Below are positions 21,577 through 31,925 of a stretch of DNA of 64,000 nucleotides, in pieces. The stretch lies in assembly GCA_030490835.1 (NCBI GenBank), contig CM059971.1, forward strand, positions 38,302,012 through 38,366,011. The letters run 5' to 3'. Each line of letters opens with the position of its first letter. Position 1 is the stretch's first letter. Source of the stretch: Annona cherimola (Eukaryota; Streptophyta; Magnoliopsida; Magnoliales; Annonaceae). Both the position numbers and the translations under genes were made by a program. The notes under the pieces were generated by a model that saw only the letters and a list, made by a program, of their open reading frames with translations, did not search any database and was not told the origin of the DNA.

Positions 21577-23227
21577 ATGAAACAACTTATTATAGAAACA
21601 GATATAGATTCTTAGATTGCCATCCAAGATGGCGTTACACTACTTAAAGGTAAAAAAACTTCCGAATGAACTGAGGAGGAAGTCAAAATAGTAAAGAGTA
21701 ATGCCTTGGCAATGAACTCTCTATTTTGTGCCTTAATTGCAGCTCAATATGATAGAGTATCCTCTTGCTTCATTGCTACGGAGATTCGGGATACTCTAAC
21801 ATTAATATATGAAGGTACTTCTCATGTTTAAAGGACGAGAAGAAACATTTTGATTGGAGAATTAGAGAGTTTTAAAATCCTTGATACTGAAAATATTTTT
21901 GAAATGTTTGCTAGATTATCTAAGATTACTAACGCATCGCAAGGTTTTAAAAATGCAATATCTAAGTCTGAACAGGTCATGAAGATCCTAAGAGTTCTAC
22001 CTGAATCTTAGATAGCCAAGATCATAGCTATTGAAGAGGCAAAGGATTTAAACACACTAAAGCTGGAAGCTCTTATTAGCTCAGTTATGTCCCATGATCT
22101 AATAAAGAAGAGGAATGAGGAGCATCACAAAGGAAAGAAAGTCATTGCATTGAAAGTCAAACAAAGTTTAGATGAATCTAATTCTTTCTCTTAAAATGAA
22201 GATGAGGAGATTGCATTTCTCACAAGAAAGTTTAGAAAATTTGTGAGAAAAGGAAAAAACTTCAACTCCAAAGGATTTAAAGAGAAAAGAAGAAGGAAGT
22301 AATTAAATGCTTCAAATATGATGGAATAGGATATATGCAAGCTCAATGTCCTACACTTGAAGAAAACAAATCAAAAGAAAAGCAAGAGAAAAGAGAAAGG
22401 AGCAGTTCAAGAAGGTTTCTAAAGCTTAAGAGCAGAGGAATGTATGTAAATGATGATTTGTCCACAACTGGCAACTCCTCAAATGAAGAACATGAAGCTA
22501 CAAACTGTGTTAGGATATGTTATTTAGCAAGAATTGAGGAAGAAAATACTTTAAACTGCCTCACAGCAACTAAACTATTAGAAGGTTTAATTGCTTAATT
22601 GATTGCACAAATAGTGAAAAGGTAACCTCTAAACTTAACCCCTCTATTTTCAAATCTATTTATTCCTCCACTCATGATTGCCTCAAATGTGCTAAGTTAG
22701 AGGAATTACAACAAATTTATAATTCATTATATGACGAAACTAAGAAACTGGACAATAAATATACGTTAAAGAAAAGATAATTTGACAAAACTATTATAGT
22801 GAATGGAAAACTAGCCAAAAGAGTCAAATGCTTCATAGACGAAACCAAAGCCTTAATAGCTGAAGTTGAAAGGTTAAAGAAAAAAATGAAATATTAAATG
22901 AATCATGAACAAAATTCTCTAATCCAAAAGAAAGTGTTAAAATATTTTTAAATATGATTGCCCAAACCAACAGAAGAGGACTTGGGTATTCCACATTTGA
23001 GTGAGGAGAACGCAGTAAATCAAATACTCCAAAATAGGTTAAACCTCAAGCTAAGGTAACTGCATCTCAGTATAAATAAAAAATAACTAGAGTTTCTTGG
23101 GTAAGAAGACCAATTTGGGAACCAAAGTATGTATGGAGTCCACCCCGAAGAATTCATAGGGCATATGATTTTTGTGACAAGCTTGGTCATAAAATATATC
23201 AATGCAAAATTAAAAACTTATACAACT
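21577..23227 (+). pseudogene. Copia-1 gag, broken
   Basis: Starting at ATGAAACAACTT (21577), the frame reads MKQLIIETDID and then hits a stop. In neighbouring frames the UBN2-type Copia gag continues: LIGELESFKILD...ILRVLPES...LEALISSVMSHD, a Lys/Arg-rich stretch, then a damaged CCHC knuckle near 22310 (CFKYDGIGYMQAQC). A second knuckle-like motif (FCDKLGHKIYQC) lies near 23175. The best remaining open piece is 22335-22598. Gag would coat the RNA in the cytoplasmic particle. It is interrupted at 23228 by an antisense LTR and cannot give a whole protein. Confidence 0.75.
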
Positions 23228-24875
23228 TGTTGGTCTCGAGTTTATGGCAACACCCAAGAGGGGAGGGGTGAATTGGGTATTTTAAAATTCTTTGCTTAAT
23301 CAGGAATTTTCCTTTTTTGTAGAATTAATCATCTCAATGAAACGATCAGTGAGTTAGAAAGAAATGGTGAAGTAGAAAGAATAAAATACAAGTAATCAAT
23401 TCACGTCAAGAGACAACGATATATAATGGTTCAGGCAACCTCCACTACTCCACTCTTCCAAGCATACACCCATTGTGGCTTGGGTTCAACTATTGTATTT
23501 TTAATACAACTTAGAGCAACAACTCTCTTCTAGATTCTAGCTCTAGTGGGCTTGTACAATCTCAGCACAAGTAGGTGACGAGTTTCACTCTAATAACACA
23601 TTACTTTACCTTCACTAGGTTTCGATCTCCAATACCAAACCAAGTGGAAAAAAAAGTAAATAATGAATAAAAAGATCTACACATTACAGATTTGTGTAGG
23701 TAGTTTCGAGCACATAGAAGAACTTGTGGAAAAAATTGTTGATAGAGCAACGCAGCTTTCAACAGTTTTAAATGCCAAGTTTTTCTTCAAACTTCTTGTA
23801 AATCATTTTAAATGCAAGAGAGAGTGGAAGATGAGCTTATTCAATATTTTTCCAACAACATTTTCGTTCACTTGATGCTCCTTAAATAATGAGAAGTGAA
23901 TTCAAACGTTTGGTGGTAGGTGACATATTTAATGCACCAAAGTTCGAATTTTTTTGACCGTTGCGAGCCAAGTCGCATTTGGAGTTGACTTCGGATGCGA
24001 CTTCACCCAAGTCGCAGATTGGAGTCGACTTCGGTAGCGACTTCGGTCTTCAACTTCCAACTCAAGTTTCAAGTTCAGGTCGACTTGGTCTCAGACTTGA
24101 CCTAAGTTGCAGGTTGAGTCAACTTTGGATGTGACTTCACCAGTCATTTGATCATATTGGAACTTCAAGATTTTGCATGTGATCTATATGTTATGTATAT
24201 CTTCTTCCTTCTCTTGATCTTCATTAGAGGTCTTTGATGTGTATTGTTTTTCTTAAGTTGAGCAATATACTAGTCTCTCGAAAGATTCTTTCTTATGGAC
24301 TTGATTTATGATAATTATTTCTTCTTGGTCTTATTGTCCAATCTTTAATAAGATATTTTTGAATCAGTATAAGGTAGCCACATACTTGAGTCGCAGGCCT
24401 GGGTGGACTTCGACTTCGACTTTACCCAAGTTGCATACTCGGGTCGACTTGAGATACGACTTCACTTAAGTCGCATGATGGAGTCAACTTGGAAAGTGAC
24501 TTAACTCTAATATTTTGAAGTCTACAACAAAGGCTTACCCAAGTCGCAGATGGAGTCGACTTGGGGTTGCGACTTCACCTAAGTCGCAAGCGGAGTCGAC
24601 TTCGGTTGTGACTTCACTTGTCTTCGAGTCCCAATTTCAGTTCTGGAGATTTCTTGTCGTTTGAAGTCGTTCCTGGAGTCAACTTGAGTATCGACTTGAC
24701 CTAAGTCGATGGCTGAGTCGACTTGGGATTGCGACTTGACCTACTATCTTTTGAACTTTGATTTTCTAAACCTTGGCAACACTTAGCAACCTCATTAGTG
24801 CTTAAATATTTCTCAAATTGAGTTGGCAATCACTAAAACATGGATTGTGCTTAATTTGCCTTAAATTTCAATACA
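23228..24875 (-). mobile_element. Antisense LTR of the same Copia family inserted in Copia-1
   Basis: The LTR starts TGTTGGTCTCGAG and ends in ATACA, 1,648 bp, with the family's hairpin words in reverse sense; TGCGACTT at 23996-24003 pairs with AAGTCGCA at 24009-24016. It separates the second gag knuckle from the protease of Copia-1, so it inserted into that element. The flanks are CAACT on the left and, overlapping the last two LTR bases, CAACC on the right. That is 4 of 5 matching only if the end is shifted, so the duplication is uncertain. Probably a solo LTR. Confidence 0.75.
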
Positions 24876-25414
24876 ACCAAGGAGTCGAATTGTTGTGGGC
24901 ATCGAAGAACATTGGATTTGTGCCTTTTAGAATAGAACGACGTAGACTTCGATTGCTTATTCACCCGAATGGACCCATAAAGTGGGTATCAAAGAGATGA
25001 TCTTTACTTAATTATCTTTGTAGGTTCGTCTTAGAGCAAAAGCCAACAACACTTGGTTTGTGGATAGTCGCTGCTTAAGACACATGACATGGGATAAAGC
25101 TTTATTTCACGAACTCAAACCGTACAATGGTGGTACTATTGCATTTGACAACAATAAAAAAGGTAAATAAGTGATACGAGAACTATTTATAGTATTTCAA
25201 ATGCATGCATAGAGGAAGTATTATTTGTTGAAAGACGCAAATACAACCTAATGAGTATTAATTAACTTTGTAACAAATGTTATAAAGTTGTGTTTAAATC
25301 GTCTATATGCAAGTTCTTGATAGAGACCATTTAGTCTTTAGTGAAAAAATATGAAAATATATATTTGGTTTCCCTTGATGAATTGGATGGAAAATGTTTA
25401 GTGGTTGTTGATAA
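24876..25414 (+). pseudogene. Copia-1 protease region, broken
   Basis: After the inserted LTR the gag-pol frame resumes with GVELLWASKNIGFVPF. At 25021-25150 it reads KANNTWFVDSRCLRHMTWD, recognisable as the Copia aspartic protease start. The usual catalytic D-S-G is D-S-R here (25063-25071), so it would be inactive even without the stops. It ends where the next solo LTR inserts, in the duplicated GATAA. Confidence 0.7.
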
Positions 25415-27175
25415 TGTTGGAAACAATTAATAAAAAAATCCAAACCATGTGTTTTGATGATTAACAACTCAATTTGAGTAAATATTAGCTACTAATGAGT
25501 TTTGTGCAAATGTTCAAAGTTATAAAAATGAAATATACAAAACAGAACAAGTCAAGTCGCAGCTCACGTCGACTCAGACATCGACTTAGGCCAAGTCGAT
25601 CTCTCAAGTCGACTCCATCTTTGACTTCAAAGGACACTTTTCTTCCAGCGTTGATTTTGGAGAGCAGAACAACCAAAGTCGCAGATGAAGTCGACTCCAC
25701 TTGCGACTTGGGTGAAGTCGCAGATGAAGTCGACTCCAGTATTGACTTCAAGCAGCAATTTCCTTCCAGCTTTGAAATTGGGTAGCAAAACTTCTGAAGT
25801 CGCAACCGAAGTCGACTCCACATGCGACTTGGGTGAAGTCGCAGGCAAAGTTGACTTCAGCATTAACTTCAACTTGGCAGGACAAAATTTCAAGATCAAG
25901 TCGAAGGACAAGCCGACTTCAAGATAAACTTGAATCAAACTTAATATATGAAGACCAATTCAAGTTTAAAGCAAGCGAGGTACATGAATTCGATCATCCC
26001 AAACCAAAGTTGGAATTGCTCATACAAGATTTAAGTTTGACAAGTTCTCCAAGCTTAAAGAAAAAAGATTTTGTACAAGTAAGCTCAAAGAAATTGAAAA
26101 ATAAGACAAGAAGAAGAAGTTAAGCAAGCAAGAGACACTTAAAGTTGGCAAATGAAAGAAGCCAAGTCGCACCCGAAGTCGACTCCAAGATCGACTTGAA
26201 ACCAAGTCTCAGACCAAGTCGACCCAGAGGACAGACTTGAAAATTGAAGAACAGCTGAAGTCGCACATGAAGTCGACTCTAGCATGCGACTTGGGTGAAG
26301 TCGCACACGAAGTCGACTCCACCTGCGACTTGGAGGCGTAACGTTCGAATTTTTGAACGTTGGAACATTTATTACGCGCCAACCAATTCTATAATGTTCA
26401 AAATTCTCCCTCCTCTATATATAGACACTCAAGCAAACGTGGAAATATACAAGATAGAGCTGAAAAAGAGGAAAGAAGTGCTACTAAGAGTTTCAATCCA
26501 CTTTTCTCTACAATTGAGTGATCTATACACTTTCAAAGGAAGAACAAGCTTCAAAGTTGCTGTTTGCTTCAACGCAATACGATTCGTTGCTTCTAAAGAT
26601 TCTTCCTCGAGCTGAAACTTGCTACACAAATCTGTAAAGTGTAGATTTCTTCTATTTCATCTTGTTATTTGATTTTGGTGCTTGGTTTGAGTTCGGTGTT
26701 TCAAACCAAGATATAGCAAGTAGGGTTGTGATTGGAGTGTAACTCATCACCTACTTGTGTTGCTTGTTATACACGCCCCCTAGAACTAGAATCTAGAAAA
26801 GAGCGGAGACTCTGGTTGTATATGCCCCCTAGAGCTAGAATCTATAAAAGAGCGGAGACTCTGGTTGTATATGCTCCCTAGAGCTAGAATCTATAAAAGA
26901 GCGGAGACTCTAATTGTATTCGCGGAATACATAGTGGAACCCAAGTCACAAGGGAGTGTGAGCTTGGAAGAGTGGAGTAGGGAAAGGTTGCCCGAACCAC
27001 TATAAATCTTGTCTACTGTTTTTCATTTTCGCTTTCATTATCTTATTGCTTTCTATTGTTTCATTAAAGGGGCTTAAACTAAACCAGGGTAAAATCTCTA
27101 ATTAAAGTTTTAAATTTTTAAATACTCAATTCACCCCTCCCCTCTTGGGTAATTGCCATTAACTCGGGACCAACA
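25415..27175 (+). mobile_element. Solo LTR of the same Copia family, TSD GATAA
   Basis: 1,761 bp, starting TGTTGGAAACAATTAAT and ending GGGACCAACA. It is flanked by the perfect 5-bp repeat GATAA at 25410-25414 and 27176-27180, and pol continues on both sides, so it is a solo LTR left by recombination. Three units of TGCGACTT, 5-nt loop, AAGTCGCA lie at 25702-25722, 25823-25843 and 26285-26305. A TATA box (TATATATA) lies at 26416-26423, which fits an RNA start shortly after. A triple tandem repeat of 48-49 bp is at 26776-26925. Confidence 0.92.
26776..26925 (+). repeat. Three tandem 48-49-bp units in the solo LTR
   Basis: Units start at 26776, 26824 and 26873, each with CCCCCTAGA(A/G)CTAGAATCTA (third unit CTCCCTAG), then AAAGAGCGGAGACTC and TTGTAT. 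They lie downstream of the TATA box, so probably in the transcribed R/U5 part. The copies at 21130-21180 and in the antisense LTRs show a single unit. Confidence 0.85.
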
Positions 27176-27180
27176 GATAA

Positions 27181-29852
27181 TGATCTATCATTTGGCACAT
27201 GAGACTTGGACATATGAGTGTGTTAAATATCAAGACTTTATGAAAAAGGAATTTGGTAAAAGGATTACCAAAGCTCAAATACGATAAGGATAAAATTTTC
27301 AAAGCTTGTCAAATGTCCAAATAGTCAAAAGTATCATTTTTACCAAAGAATGAAGTCTCAACTTTAAGGCAATTTGAATTACTGCACATGGATTTTTATG
27401 AACCATCCGACATTTAAACTATAGAGGAAAGAATTATGTCTTTATTATTGTGGATAATTTTTCAAGATTCACTTAGATGACGTTATTACCTACCAAAGAT
27501 GAAATCTTCTCTATGTTTGTTAGTTTTTCAAAGTTAGAGTAAAATGACAAGCAAAATACAATAATATCTATTAGAAGTGATCATGGTAGTAAATCTAAAA
27601 ATAAATACTTTACAGAGTTTTGCAATGAAAAAGGAATTCATCATACATTTTTTGCACCAAAAACTCCTCAACAAAATTGAGTAGTTGAAAGAAAAAAGGA
27701 ACACTACAGCAGATGGGTAGGACTATGTTAAATGAAAGTAAATTATCCAATAAATTTTGGAGTAAAGCTGTGAGTACAACTTGTAATGTTCTAAATCATG
27801 TCACTATTAGATCTATCTTGTAAAAGACCCCTTATGAGTTATGGAAAGGTAGAAAATTAAATATTTTATATTTTTATGCTTGTGGTTGCACTTGTTGTAT
27901 ATTAAATAATGGAAGAGATAACCTTGACAAACTAGATGCTAAAAGTGACGAAGCTATATTTCTTAGATATTCATCAAATAGCAAAACATATAGAATTTTC
28001 AATAAAAGAATTCAAGTTGTCGAAAAATTCATTCATGTTATATTTAATGAATTTAACCCAACTCTTAAGAAGGAGGATGAGTTTAGTGATGTAGATGATT
28101 TATCAAAGAATTTTTGAAAGCTACAAGTGGAAAAGCAGGAGCAGAAGAATCCAACCAAGACAAAGCTTAGATAAAGAGGTAAGTGAAAGTAATGTTTCCC
28201 ACAAACCTCCTAAGGACCTGAAATTCAAAAATGATCATCCACTTGAACAAGTTGTAAGAGACATATATGAAGGTGTAAACATTAGAGGCTCTAGACAAAA
28301 TCTATACAAACATTTTACTTTAGTATCCAAAATACAACCAAATTCAATTGATCAAGCTCTTAATGATGAAAACTGAATTATTGCTATGCAAGAAAAGCTT
28401 AATCAATTTAAAAGAAACCAAATATAGCACCTAATTCCTAAACTTAAGGATTGCACCGTTATTGGTACAAAATGAGTTTTTAGGAACAAACTAGCTGAAA
28501 GTGGACTTGTTGTAAGAAACCAAGTCAGACTTCTAGCCAAGGAGTATTCACAATATGAGGAAATTGATTTAGTGGAATCATAGACCCCCGTGCTTAGATT
28601 GGAGGCTATACGTATATTTCTAGATTTTGCATGTCATATGAGCTTCTAATTGTTCTAAATGGATGTTAAAAGTGCATTTTTGAAGATACCTAAATAAAGA
28701 GGTGTATGTTGAACAATCTCCTGGTTTGAAGAAAATGTCAATCAAGATTTGTTTATAAGTTAACTAAAGCCTTCTATGAACTGAAACAAAGCTCCAAGAG
28801 CTTAGTATGAGTGGCTAAGTAAATTTTTGATCGATAATAAATTTCAAAGAGGAAAAGTAAATACTACCTTGTTTATCAAGTACAAAGGAAAAAATATATT
28901 AATTGTTCAAATTTATACAGATGATATTATATCTGGTGCTACTAATGAACTTCTATGCCAAAAATTTTCTAAGTTTATGTAGAACAAGTTTGAAATGAGC
29001 ATAATGGGTCAACTCGACTTCTTTCTTGGGTTACAAATCAAGCAATTAAGTGAAGAAATTTTCATAAATCAGTGCAAATATATCAAGGAAATGCTCGAGA
29101 AATTTGGGATTCAAAATAGTAAATGAGCAAATACTTCCATGAGTTCAACAATCAAAATTGACAAGAATAAAAAAGGTAAACAAGTTGATCAAAGAATATA
29201 TAAAAGCTTGATAGGCTCTTTATTATACTTGGCTACATTTAGACCGGCATATTATTTAATGTTTGTATGTATTCTAGATTGCAATTAAATCCTAAAAAAT
29301 CCCATTTGGTAGCTATAAAGAGAATTTTTAGATATTTAATTGATACTACCAATCTAGGCCTATGGTATCCCAAGGGCTCAATATTTGATCTAATTGGCTA
29401 CTCGGATGTAGACTTTGCCGGTCACAAAGTAGATAGAAAAAGTATTACTGAAACTTGTCAATTCCTTGGAAGCATGATGGTTTCATTGTTCTCAATGAAG
29501 CAAATTAGTGTTGCTTTATCTACCATGGAAGCCGAATATATTGCTCCTGAGAGTTATTGTGCCTAATTACTATAGATGAAACAACAATTAAGGGACTATG
29601 GTATAGACTACAAAGACATACCAATTAGATGTGACAAGACAATTGCTATTGTTTAACTAAAAATTCTATATTACATTCTAGGACCAAATACATAAAGGCA
29701 TCATTTTATTAGAAACATGTTGAAAATCATGACATTGTCTAAAATATGTTAAAACTGAAGACCAAATTACAGACATTTTTATTAAACCATTGAGAAATGA
29801 ATCATTTTATAAGATTAAAAATGAAACAGACATGATTGACATTGAAGCCTAA
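27181..29852 (+). pseudogene. Copia-1 pol: integrase, reverse transcriptase, RNase H, broken
   Basis: The pol reading continues across many stops and frame changes. 27240-27330 is the gag-pre-integrase region. Integrase follows (about 27360-28090), with the catalytic order VDNFSRFT, RSDHG and QQN*VVERK, the stop replacing a residue before the Glu. Reverse transcriptase has the YTDD catalytic loop at 28914-28925 (normally YVDD or YIDD). RNase H at 29267-29566 has YSDVDFAGHKVDRKS and STMEAEYIA. The frame ends with the family's C-terminal pattern at 29850-29852. Domain order PR-INT-RT-RH marks it as Copia. It is non-functional. Confidence 0.9.
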
Positions 29853-30194
29853 ATTTTGTACAAATTTGTAAAATTGTTGTATAAATATGTTGTTTGTGAT
29901 TGCTATAGACACTAAATAATTTATTGATTAGATACGGATAAAATGGGTAATAGATAGGATGTGATCCTATTTGGGTTGGAGGAGTGAAGTTGACTCCACT
30001 CAGCACAAGTTGGCTTCACTAAAGTCGACTTTGACTGAGCGAAGTCGACTTAGAACCCGACCTAGGGTTTAGAGTCGATTCTGCGTGCGTCAAATCGTCT
30101 TCCCCATTTAGGCATCAATCCAAGCTTCGGCTCTCCTAATTTTCATTTATCCCATCTCTCTCAACTTGCAAAACCTCAAAAACCCTCTTCCAAT
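29853..30194 (+). other. Copia-1 spacer between pol and ORF3
   Basis: This short non-coding stretch of the element contains AAGTCGACTT-type words (29998-30060) like those of the LTR, then a pyrimidine-rich run leading to ORF3. Its last five bases, CCAAT (30190-30194), are the left copy of the target duplication of the TRIM dimer. The corresponding part of Copia-2 is at 46985-47240. Confidence 0.65.
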
Positions 30195-31211
30195 TGTAAC
30201 GCCCCAGGCCTAACAGTAAGGTATTGTCCGCTTTGGGTCTCGGCTCGCACGGTTTTGCCCCTTTGGGTTCACGTGCATCCCGTCCTTCCCCAAAAGGCGC
30301 CTCACAGAGTTACGCAGCGTACTGGCTTCTCTGCTAAGTATTGTCCGCTTTAGGTTCACGTTTCCGTCCTTCCCCTCACGGTTTTGCCCTTCTGGGTTCA
30401 CGTGCATTCCGTCGTTCCCCAGAAGGCGCCTCACAGAGTTACGCAGCGTACTGGCTTCTCTGCTAAGTATTGTCCGCTTTAGGTTCACGTTTCCGTCCTT
30501 CCCCTCACAGTTTTGCCCTTCTGGGTTCACGTGCATTCCGTCCTTCCCCAGAAGGCGCCTCACTGAGATACCTGGCGGCTTCCACTTATAACCCAGGCTC
30601 CCCCCCTCATCCTAACTGATGTGAGATATCACATTCACCCCCCCTTGGGGCTCCAGCGTCCCCGCTGGACACCATCGGCCGGAGGTCGGGAGTTGGCTCT
30701 GATACCATTTGTAACGCCCCAGGCCTAACAGTAAGGTATTGTCCGCTTTGGGCCTCGGCCCGCACGGTTTAAATGTAATATCCCACATCGGTTAGGATGA
30801 GGGGGGGAGCCTGAGTTATAAGTGGAGGCCGCCAGGTACCTCAGTGAGGCGCCTTTTGGGGAAGGACGGGATGCACGTGAACCCAAAGGGGCAAAATCGT
30901 GCGGGCCGAGGCCCAAAGCGAACAATACCTTACTGTTAGGACTGGGGCGTTACAAATGGTATCAGAGCCGACTCCCGACCTCCGGCCGATGGTGTCCAGC
31001 GGGGACGCTGGAGCCCCAAGGGGGGGTGAATGTGATATCCCACATCGGTTAGGATGAGGGGGAGAGCCTGAGTTATAAGTGGAGGCCGCCAGGTACCTCA
31101 GTGAGGCGCCTTTTGGGGAAGGACGGGATGCACGTGAACCCAAAGGGGCAAAACCGTGCGGGCCGAGGCCCAAAGCGGACAATACCTTACTGTTAGGCCT
31201 GGGGCGTTACA
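30195..31211. mobile_element. Inverted double TRIM inserted as a unit, TSD CCAAT
   Basis: The 1,017-bp block begins TGTAACGCCCCAGGCCTAAC and ends with its inverted copy. CCAAT flanks it at 30190-30194 and 31212-31216. Inside are two TRIM retroelements back to back. The left one is antisense: LTR 30195-30633, complement of the polypurine tract 30634-30650, complement of the primer site 30695-30707, and a 61-bp start of the second LTR (30710-30770). The right one is sense and complete: LTR 30774-30954, primer site TGGTATCAGAGCC at 30957-30969, G-rich polypurine tract before 31031, and LTR 31031-31211. Both sense LTRs are 181 bp. TRIMs code for nothing and need proteins from other elements. The CCCACATCGG-type LTR start is widespread in plants. 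Confidence 0.85.
30222..30590 (-). repeat. Tandem triplication inside the left TRIM LTR
   Basis: Units beginning TATTGTCCGCTTT start at 30222, 30339 and 30468, spacings of 117 and 129 bases. Each carries the GGTTCACG...CCCAGAAGGCGCCTCAC block, and the first two end with an AGAGTTACGCAGCG insert. This makes the LTR 439 bp against 181 bp in the right-hand copies. The repeats keep an antisense frame open, which I regard as incidental. Confidence 0.85.
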
Positions 31212-31284
31212 CCAATCTTTGAATTTTGCATCCCTTGCCTATTATTTTCCTAGTTTCAAGTCATTTTCACGTCTTTCATCTTAA

Positions 31285-31692
31285 ATGGCATCTAAATTTG
31301 TCTCGAAGCCATCAAAATTGCCAGTCTCTCAATCGTCCAAGTCGAACACTCAGGAGGAACTATAACAAAGGATGCCATCTAAGCGGGCTCGGGATGAGGC
31401 CACTACCTCCACAAATTACCGAGTTCAGTTTCGGGAAGGTAACTCCTCTATTTCAATTGCTATAGAAGAAACCAGTGGGAAAGAAGAAACTGTGGGAAAA
31501 AGGAAAGGAATTCCCACACCTAGATGTCAAGTTTTGAAAATGCTTGTAGAATATTTTTGCAGTGAACATCAACATAACAAGTTTTACTAGCACTTTTATG
31601 AATAGAAAATTTTTCTCCTGAAAATCATTAATTGTAAGTTCCTGCAAGAATATGAGTTTGGAATAGAAGAATTATTAGACTTTCAAGTTTGG
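31285..31692 (+). pseudogene. ORF3 of Copia-1, first part (broken)
   Basis: ATG at 31285 starts MASKFVSKPSKLPVSQSSKS, matching the ORF3 start of Copia-2 (MAPKPS..., 46984). After a frameshift near 31365 the homologous reading continues as SKRARDEATTS...YRVQF(R)EG, then QVLKMLVEYF and EYEFGIEELLDF. Stops occur at 31588 and beyond. The insertion at 31693 separates it from the second part (35247-36150). I do not know its function. In position, between RNase H and the 3' LTR on the pol strand, it corresponds to the extra or env-like ORF of Sirevirus-type Copia elements, but I see no membrane segment. It loosely recalls plant transposon-associated proteins of unknown role. Confidence 0.65.
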
Positions 31693-31925
31693 TGATAAGT
31701 CTAAAAATTTTCATTTAATTTTATATTAAATTCACACCGTTAAGTATTAAAACGTTAATTAAATACATGTTTTAAGTGGAATTTCATGAAAATCATATTT
31801 TCGATAGAATCTTTAATTTTGCTATAAAATGGTCATTTTGCAATATTTTAAAAATATAAAATTACAAAGATAATGATACATGCTAAGGTAAAATTAAATT
31901 GGTCTAACAAATATATATATATATA

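Noticed and set aside
25485..26123. Several overlapping frames of about 80-112 codons on both strands, rich in Lys/Ser/Thr/Val/Asp
   Set aside because: They result from the AAGTCGCA / GTCGACT palindrome repeats of the solo LTR, which avoid stops in several frames; no domain is visible.
30210..30563. 117-codon antisense frame with three repeats of a DGMHVNPEGQNREGKD-type unit
   Set aside because: It lies wholly in the triplicated TRIM LTR; the repeats follow from the DNA duplication and TRIMs are non-coding.
30195..31211. DNA transposon with terminal inverted repeats
   Set aside because: The inverted ends are explained by two LTR-bearing TRIMs in opposite orientation, each with primer site and polypurine tract; the 5-bp duplication fits LTR elements.
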